NCBI RefSeq assembly: GCF_000455485.1
Contig: NZ_CBQR020000036.1
Location: 62,001 to 126,000 of the forward strand
DNA: 64,000 bases
Direction: 5' to 3'
Source of the DNA: Gorillibacterium massiliense
Lineage (GTDB): Bacteria; Bacillota; Bacilli; Paenibacillales; NBRC-103111
This document shows positions 58,897 to 64,000 of the stretch, piece after piece. A model generated the notes under the pieces. That model ran no database searches. It was not told the DNA's origin and saw only the letters and a program-made list of their open reading frames with translations. The position numbers were made by a program, and so were the translations under genes. Positions within the stretch are counted from its first letter, which is position 1. Each line of letters starts with the position of its first letter.

Positions 58897-58973
58897 CTAT
58901 GAAAGGATGATGCTTTATTAAAAGACTCGCTCACTATTTTCGCTCCTTACAATCCGGACAGTCCTCTTACAGT

Positions 58974-60638
58974 ATGATTTATGAAGGTTCATACTATGAT
59001 CAAGGGGTGACGATTAGTGACCCAACCTATTGGAATAATGATGTTGCCTTTTACATTGAACGGACACATAAACTCACACTGGATAAACCATGCATCACTA
59101 TAAGAATACCGTTTGACCGTCTCGGCTTAGATGAAAATAGGGATCCAGTTGTTCTCTCCGATTTTGCATTAAGAGCATGGGTTGATCATATTGAGGCATT
59201 AAATGAATTGATTTATAATCGGTCACGTTCTGATAAAGATAATGGTGCTTTTTATTGTTTTCGTCCAACCAATGTGGTGTTGCAACGTAATGTATCCTTT
59301 GTCGAAGTCATCTCGGAAAAAAGGTACCTTTGCCTAATGATTACCGTTCAACTTCCTTTCAAGAATAATGATAAAGCTATGCGCATGCTCTGCAAAATGC
59401 TTCCAAAAGAAGTGGAGGAGTTTATCGCCAAGTTTGATCTCATCCAATTAAATGCTGCTTATGAATTGGTAAAGAAGCAAAATAGGATTCGCGAATGGTT
59501 GAAATCCAGTGATTATTGTGCGTTTATTGCGAATGGCAGCATTTTTCCAAGAAATAAAGATAACAGCGGGCCACTGGTGGGTGCCTTGCCATTTACATCC
59601 CCGGAAGATATTGAAGTTGAAATTTGCGGTGTGCGAGGAATGGGCATAAAACAGGGTGTGACGGTCATTACCGGCGGTGGTTATTCGGGTAAAAGCACAT
59701 TGCTGGATGCACTAAATTCGGGGATTAACAATCACATCATAGGCGATGGACGAGAATTTGTGATTACAGATCAAAGCGCAATGGAAATATCGGCTGAGGA
59801 AGGTCGTCCTATAAAAAATATCAATATTACGCCATTCATAAAATGGATACCCAATGGTTCGGCTGAACGGTTTTCGACTGACTACGCCTCAGGTTCCACG
59901 TCTCAAGCCGCAAATATTATGGAGGCAATCAACTTCGGTTGTAAACTTCTTCTTATTGATGAAGACAGAAGTGCGACGAATTTTATGATTCAAGATAGCA
60001 AAATGCGTTCATTAATCAAGCATGAACCCATTACCCCTTTTACGGAACGTGTCAGGGAGCTTTATGAGGCTGTTGGCGTATCTTCCGTTCTTGTTATTGG
60101 AGGTAGCGGTGAATTTTTATCCGTTGCCGATCAAATCATCCTGATGGACAATTTTGTGCCAAAAAACGTAACCCAGGAAGCAAAAAATTTATGCGAACAC
60201 GACAAACCACGCGAACGTATCCCCCTTACAAAATGGGAGATAGAAAGAAAAATAACTACCGATCACTTTTCGAGCTATCCCCAGGGCAGTGGTACAGAAA
60301 AGCTGACGGTTTCAACCATGGGATACATGGTGATAGGTGATGAACAAATTGATATCAGAGGGCTTTACAATATTACATCACACGCCCAGCTTGCAGCGAT
60401 TGCCTTTTTAATTCGAAAAATCGCGATAAGTAATCAGGATCGTGTCATCTTTCTTCATGAGAAGATCAAAAAGGCTCTCGAAGATATGGAGAGAGAAGGA
60501 GTAGATATTGTATTTTCTTCCTTTTTTCCTGGTTTCGAAAGATGGCTTGAATTACCGAGAATGAATGAAGTGTTATCTGTCTTTAACCGAATGAAACATT
60601 TGAATTTTATTCAGCTTGAGCCCTCTGAACACCTCTAA
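58974..60638 (+). CDS. Predicted ATPase of the ABC class (PF09818-like)
   Basis: The 554-residue protein has Walker A GGGYSGKST (234-242), Walker B LLLIDEDRSATNFM (about 327-340) and a long N-terminal domain, matching the COG3044/PF09818 ATPases of unknown role. The ATG at 58974 has no ribosome site. In the same frame, codons from 58911 to 58973 also look like family sequence (RLAHYFRSLQSGQSSYS), but no ATG, GTG or TTG occurs there after the TGA at 58908. GAAAGG at 58901 precedes an ATT at 58917 by 10 bases and out-of-frame ATGs at 58907 and 58910. So the true start is unclear. Leader-peptide attenuation upstream suggests an antibiotic or translation-stress signal. Confidence 0.82.
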   Translation: MIYEGSYYDQGVTISDPTYWNNDVAFYIERTHKLTLDKPCITIRIPFDRLGLDENRDPVVLSDFALRAWVDHIEALNELIYNRSRSDKDNGAFYCFRPTNVVLQRNVSFVEVISEKRYLCLMITVQLPFKNNDKAMRMLCKMLPKEVEEFIAKFDLIQLNAAYELVKKQNRIREWLKSSDYCAFIANGSIFPRNKDNSGPLVGALPFTSPEDIEVEICGVRGMGIKQGVTVITGGGYSGKSTLLDALNSGINNHIIGDGREFVITDQSAMEISAEEGRPIKNINITPFIKWIPNGSAERFSTDYASGSTSQAANIMEAINFGCKLLLIDEDRSATNFMIQDSKMRSLIKHEPITPFTERVRELYEAVGVSSVLVIGGSGEFLSVADQIILMDNFVPKNVTQEAKNLCEHDKPRERIPLTKWEIERKITTDHFSSYPQGSGTEKLTVSTMGYMVIGDEQIDIRGLYNITSHAQLAAIAFLIRKIAISNQDRVIFLHEKIKKALEDMEREGVDIVFSSFFPGFERWLELPRMNEVLSVFNRMKHLNFIQLEPSEHL

Positions 60639-60804
60639 CGTTTATCCAATTAGGAGACGGGTTGAAGTTGAGGATGCTCCAATTTCCGCTAAAGTCCTCC
60701 ATATAAAAGCCAGGGCGAAAAGGAACTTCAGGCCAAGTTAGCTCGAAGTAATGTGATTGTGCAATAGAGAAAAATATTGTAAAGTAATATTTGGAATTAT
60801 GCAC
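60607..60804 (-). pseudogene. Possible remnant on the minus strand
   Basis: The frame includes SHYFELTWPEVPFRPGFYME, then DFSGNWSILNFNPSPNW, which looks protein-like, but it overlaps the 3' end of the ATPase gene and has no ribosome site. I do not recognise it. It may be a fragment of a transferred gene. Confidence 0.3.
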
Positions 60805-60830
60805 ATAATTTATATTCTTAGAGGTTAAAA

Positions 60831-61322
60831 ATGGACAAAAAGATTTTATGCGTGTTGGCAGGATATGACGACAATACGGAACAGCACTTGGCTGCTATGC
60901 AGAACAAGCTATACGAAAAGGGTTTTGTTGGCACCCATACAAAAGATCTGCCGCAACATATAACATTGGGCACTCTTTCTGTTGAAAAAGAAACCGAATT
61001 AATCAATTTGGTTATCCGGGTTTCACAGGAAATCAAACCTATTGATATCACATTTAACCATATCGGAATATTTAACGGTTCCAATGTGCTGTTCGTAGCG
61101 CCAGATCCAAACAGCAATCTTTTTAAGTTGAAAGAGAGTTTTGGCGAAAGTTATAATTGGACTCCGCATACAACAATGTTGATTGATAAGCCGGAAAATA
61201 TATATGCCGCTTTACCGGCTTTGGCAGGAAATTTCAAATCATTCCAAGGCTCAATACAGAACATCCATTTATACGAATTCTGGCCATCTCGCCACATTCT
61301 GTCTCGGACATTCATAAAATGA
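60831..61322 (+). CDS. 2'-5' RNA ligase (2H phosphoesterase) family protein
   Basis: AGAGGT precedes the ATG. The 163-residue protein has the two catalytic HxT/S motifs of the 2H superfamily: QHITLGTL (about 42-49) and PHTTMLI (about 118-124). The spacing and length fit the LigT-like group, which act on 2'-5' linked or cyclic phosphate nucleotides. The natural substrate is unknown. It lies alone, followed by a terminator. Confidence 0.88.
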   Translation: MDKKILCVLAGYDDNTEQHLAAMQNKLYEKGFVGTHTKDLPQHITLGTLSVEKETELINLVIRVSQEIKPIDITFNHIGIFNGSNVLFVAPDPNSNLFKLKESFGESYNWTPHTTMLIDKPENIYAALPALAGNFKSFQGSIQNIHLYEFWPSRHILSRTFIK

Positions 61323-61346
61323 GCATTATAACCCGAAGGAATAATA

Positions 61347-61380
61347 AAAAGCTCACTGAAAATAAATACAGTGAGCTTTT
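61347..61380 (+). terminator. Terminator after the 2H gene
   Basis: AAAAGCTCACTG (61347-61358) pairs perfectly with CAGTGAGCTTTT (61369-61380). It shares the CTCACTG/CAGTGAG core with terminators at 30132, 41188 and 62421. Confidence 0.9.
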
Positions 61381-61458
61381 ATTATTAGGTTTCTTGAAGC
61401 ATACGTTTGTCAGTATCGCAAAGCAGTATGGCCTAGAAAGCGGTGAAATGGTTATCGT

Positions 61459-61640
61459 TTTGTGGGATATGAGGACCTTGAGTTGTCGACTCAATTGCTA
61501 CTGAAGGCAGCGGTAAAACGGGGGATATCGATTGAAATGATCGATCACGATGAAAATTCGCGTTGCTAAGCAAAGGAGATATCACGAGTATGTAACGCAA
61601 ACCATTAAAACATCGTTGGATTCATATAGCACTGTTTGCC
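61459..61640 (+). pseudogene. gshF: Relic of a bifunctional glutathione synthase gene
   Basis: The first frame reads GYEDLELSTQLLLKAAVKRG, then ISIEMIDHDEN before a stop at 61567. The next frame reads RVAKQRRYHEYVTQTIKTSL, then DSYSTV. Both match consecutive parts of the ATP-grasp-linked region of GshF (gamma-glutamylcysteine ligase / glutathione synthetase). A frameshift near 61556 joins them. About 60 of some 750 residues remain. The frame runs on to 61807 with unrecognised sequence. Confidence 0.55.
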
Positions 61641-61904
61641 TAGTCGACATAAATGGCGCATACTGGGTGCAATCGGAAAGAGTTAAATTCCCGATGGTCT
61701 CAATTAATATAGAACTCGCAAAATTGATAATTGAACACAAAAGGTTCATACGAAGAAAATTCCCAGGTGATAAAAATCCGAAGAATCCTAGTTATCATGA
61801 AATCTGACAAGATGTTAATCATTTGAAAGAAAATGGAAGTTTTTGAATAGAATAAATATGAAGATGATCAGGTAATAAATTTGTACACATAAGGAGATAA
61901 AACT

Positions 61905-62357
61905 ATGGGAAAAAACAAATTACTAAGAATGGACAATGTTGGCATCGCTGTAGAATCCCTTGATGATGCAATTTGTTTCTTCGAGGAAATTGGCTTGAAG
62001 CTCGAAGGGCGAGCTACTGTCGAAGGTGAATGGGCTGGTCGCGTAACCGGGCTGGGTTCACAGTGTGTAGAGATTGCTATGATGGTTACCCCAGATGGCC
62101 ACAGTCGACTTGAACTTTCGCGATTTCTCACCCCACCAACTATATCAGATCACCGAACTGCTCCTGTAAATGCCCTCGGTTATCTACGCGTCATGTTCAC
62201 CGTTGAAGACATTGACGAAATGGTATCCAGACTCACTAAGTTTGGTGCTCAGCTCGTTGGCGAAGTGGTTCAGTACGAGGACTCGTATCGGCTCTGCTAC
62301 ATTCGTGGAATTGAAGGGCTTCTAATCGGATTGGCGGAACAACTCGGTAATAAATAA
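61905..62357 (+). CDS. VOC-family (glyoxalase/dioxygenase fold) protein
   Basis: AAGGAGAT lies before the ATG. The 150-residue protein has two beta-alpha-beta-beta-beta modules: LLRMDNVGIAVESLDDAICF, then GHSRLELSRFLTPP with a glutamate metal ligand, and LGYLRVMFTVEDIDEMVSRL with IEGLLIGLAEQL at the end. It belongs to the VOC superfamily, which includes glyoxalase I, bleomycin-binding proteins and dioxygenases. The usual metal ligands are only partly visible, so activity cannot be assigned. It stands alone. Confidence 0.85.
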   Translation: MGKNKLLRMDNVGIAVESLDDAICFFEEIGLKLEGRATVEGEWAGRVTGLGSQCVEIAMMVTPDGHSRLELSRFLTPPTISDHRTAPVNALGYLRVMFTVEDIDEMVSRLTKFGAQLVGEVVQYEDSYRLCYIRGIEGLLIGLAEQLGNK

Positions 62358-62420
62358 GTGACGTTTAAAAGAAGAGTTAACTGAAATATACAGGTTGCAT
62401 AGATATGTTTGTGTCATTAG

Positions 62421-62453
62421 AAAACTCACTGATAATGTATCAGTGAGTTTATT
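62421..62453 (+). terminator. Terminator after the VOC gene
   Basis: AAAACTCACTGATA (62421-62434) pairs perfectly with TATCAGTGAGTTT (62438-62450), then ATTT. The gap 62358-62710 otherwise contains only the Fnr-type site and hmp leader. Confidence 0.88.
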
Positions 62454-62631
62454 TCATTTTCAGAAAGTGTATAAGTTGACACTTCATATATTGCAGTATG
62501 GCCAATGTAAATTGACCTTGCTTCCTCTGGTGGGACACTTTATACTCTCTTTTTCCAAATAGTGGATAATGATTTTCTCCGATGCCAAGTCTCTAGTAGA
62601 AGGGTGCTGTTCACGTATTCTACACAACTAG

Positions 62632-62647
62632 TGTGATTTGTGTCACA
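62632..62647 (+). promoter_or_regulatory. Fnr/Crp-type site upstream of hmp
   Basis: TGTGA-TTTGTG-TCACA is a perfect match to the Fnr/Crp consensus TGTGA-N6-TCACA, 64 bases before the hmp start. In Bacilli, Fnr controls genes for low-oxygen and nitrate metabolism. No NsrR-like site was recognised. Confidence 0.72.
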
Positions 62648-62710
62648 ATCCGCAGTGGGGAGACGAGATAAACTGTCCAAGAACTTACGACCAAAGGAGT
62701 GAACGGCTAC

Positions 62711-63931
62711 ATGTTATCTACTGAAACTATCCGCATAATCAAATCAACCGTTCCCGTCTTGGGTACGCACGGAACAGCCATTACGAAGCGGTTCTATGAG
62801 AGAATGTTCACATCCCATCCGGAACTGCTGAATATCTTTAACCACGCCAATCAAAAACAAGGAAGGCAGCAGACCGCCCTCGCCAATGCCGTCTATGCCG
62901 CTGCCGTTCATATCGATAACCTGGAAGCGATTCTTCCGGCCGTTGTCCAGATCGCACATAAACACCGGAGCCTCGGCATCAAGCCTGGCCACTATCCCAT
63001 TGTCGGCGAGAATCTGCTCGCTGCTATTAAAGAAGTGCTTGGGGACGCCGCTACGGATGAGATCATCAATGCCTGGACTGAAGCATATGGGGTTATCGCC
63101 GAAGCATTTATCGGGGTGGAAGCGCAGATGTACAACGAGGCCGTCCTGCAGGAAGGTGGCTGGGAAGGGTTCAGGGAATTTGTAGTCCGACGGAAAGTCC
63201 GGGAGAGCGACGTCATCACTTCGTTCTATCTGGAGCCGAAGGACGGCAAGCCCCTTGCGTGCTTCGTGCCGGGACAGTATGTGACGGTCCAGGCAAAAAT
63301 CCCAGGGCAAACGTACACCCACAACCGGCAGTACAGCTTGTCGGATGCACCGGAGAAACCGTATTATCGCATCTCCGTCAAGCGGGAGGATGCCCTGCAG
63401 GGCCGCCCCGCAGGCATCTTTTCCACTTATCTTCACGAGCAGATCGGTGAGGGTGATGTCCTGTCGTTGTCGGCTCCCGCAGGGGACTTTACGCTGGACC
63501 GGTCGGGCAATCACCCTGTCGTGCTGATCAGCGGAGGAGTCGGCCTGACCCCGATGATGAGCATGCTGGCCGATCTGGCCCAGTCCGGCACAGACCGGCC
63601 GGTTACCTTCCTGCATGCAGCCCTTCACGGCGGCGTGCATGCCATGAAGGAACAGGTAAAGCAATTGACCGAAAAGCGGGAGAATGTTCAGGCGTTCTTC
63701 TGTTACGAAATGCCGACGGAGGAAGACCGGGCAGCGGGCTTCTGCTATAAAGAGGGTTATATGGACCTGCCTTGGTTGCAGTCCGTCGCGCCCTACCCGG
63801 ATGCTGATTTCTATTTCTGTGGGCCGGTTCCTTTCATGAAAGCCGTCTACCAAGCTCTCCAGGAGTGGGGCATTCCCGAAGATAGGGTCCACTACGAATT
63901 CTTCGGCCCGGCCGGGAACCTTAATGCCTGA
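62711..63931 (+). CDS. hmp: Flavohemoglobin, nitric oxide dioxygenase
   Basis: The ATG at 62711 follows AAAGGAG by 11 bases. The 406-residue protein has a globin domain (1-140) with proximal heme ligand H85, distal Y29 and Q53, an FAD-binding domain (about 150-255; RQYSLSD binds flavin) and an NAD-binding domain (about 265-405; GGVGLTPMMSML and FCGPVPFMKAVYQALQ). It converts NO and oxygen to nitrate using NADPH or NADH. The length is normal. The Fnr-type palindrome upstream suggests induction at low oxygen or by nitrosative stress. Its G+C content is higher than the genes before it. The last 69 bases of the window hold no gene that could be named. Confidence 0.95.
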   Translation: MLSTETIRIIKSTVPVLGTHGTAITKRFYERMFTSHPELLNIFNHANQKQGRQQTALANAVYAAAVHIDNLEAILPAVVQIAHKHRSLGIKPGHYPIVGENLLAAIKEVLGDAATDEIINAWTEAYGVIAEAFIGVEAQMYNEAVLQEGGWEGFREFVVRRKVRESDVITSFYLEPKDGKPLACFVPGQYVTVQAKIPGQTYTHNRQYSLSDAPEKPYYRISVKREDALQGRPAGIFSTYLHEQIGEGDVLSLSAPAGDFTLDRSGNHPVVLISGGVGLTPMMSMLADLAQSGTDRPVTFLHAALHGGVHAMKEQVKQLTEKRENVQAFFCYEMPTEEDRAAGFCYKEGYMDLPWLQSVAPYPDADFYFCGPVPFMKAVYQALQEWGIPEDRVHYEFFGPAGNLNA

Positions 63932-64000
63932 AGAAGGGGATAGAACGACGAAGCGGCTGTTCAATATGCTCCAGTGGAGCTCGTCCAATAAGAGCGATTT

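Noticed and set aside
62744-63988. Long leftward frame opposite hmp
   Set aside because: It is a high-G+C shadow of the flavohemoglobin gene, whose domains and ribosome site are clear.

Overview
The window looks like chromosomal DNA from a spore-forming member of the Bacillales, most like Paenibacillus. The signs are a CwlJ-type spore cortex hydrolase, a SwrC-type RND exporter, XpaC/TelA genes, a YidC lipoprotein, strong AGGAGG ribosome binding sites with frequent TTG/GTG starts, many stem-plus-T-run terminators, and a GH18 protein carrying a copper-amine-oxidase-N type domain. No rRNA, tRNA, CRISPR array or intact transposase was seen. The sequence is a patchwork of short operons separated by scars: truncated, frameshifted or fused gene remnants.

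Layout. 0-5 kb: hisC, then an arsenic island (arsR-arsB-arsC leftward; a second arsR and arsM rightward) with four copies of an ATCAA/TTGAT-type operator. 5-7 kb: a hypothetical gene and a scar where 3' halves of chrA and an MFS gene meet head to head. 7-12 kb: a NarL-type response regulator, an MMPL transporter and a matching histidine kinase. 12-14 kb: a Cfr-type 23S rRNA methyltransferase gene with a frameshift, behind an ~880 bp leader with short ORFs and two terminator-like structures. 14-20 kb: DinB-like and DUF1905-like genes, a GT-C membrane glycosyltransferase and a secreted protein with a recent internal duplication. 20-24.7 kb: an operon of two solute-binding-like proteins (one fused to vWA), XpaC and TelA.

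24.9-26 kb holds a yidC gene preceded by a short ORF that resembles the MifM arrest peptide in both sequence and mRNA architecture: its last codons can base-pair with the yidC Shine-Dalgarno sequence. 26-32 kb: a beta-lactamase-fold lipoprotein, a broken TetR gene fused to a map remnant, and an OmpR-type two-component system. 32-39 kb: SwrC-like RND pump, BcrC-like phosphatase, VTT/TVP38 protein and a DUF347-like membrane protein. 39-41 kb: three adjacent immunity-type proteins (SMI1/KNR4, Imm47, Imm22) without a toxin, followed by a second map remnant. 41-49 kb: AraC/DUF4386 pair, CwlJ, DUF1062, GH18, a solute-binding lipoprotein and a small tyrosinase-like protein.

49-57 kb is a five-gene operon: SWIM zinc finger, DUF5691-like, MoxR AAA+ ATPase, DUF5682 and vWA protein. 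This is a conserved MoxR/vWA module of unknown biochemical role. 57.6-64 kb: an FG-GAP protein, an ABC-class ATPase (PF09818-like) behind a 15-codon leader peptide and terminator, a 2H phosphoesterase, a gshF relic, a VOC protein and flavohemoglobin hmp with an upstream Fnr-type palindrome.

The most notable signals are regulatory: the MifM-like arrest ORF at yidC, and two apparent translation-coupled attenuators in front of the Cfr-like gene and the ABC-class ATPase. All family calls rest on reading the sequence and remembered family motifs; no database search was run.
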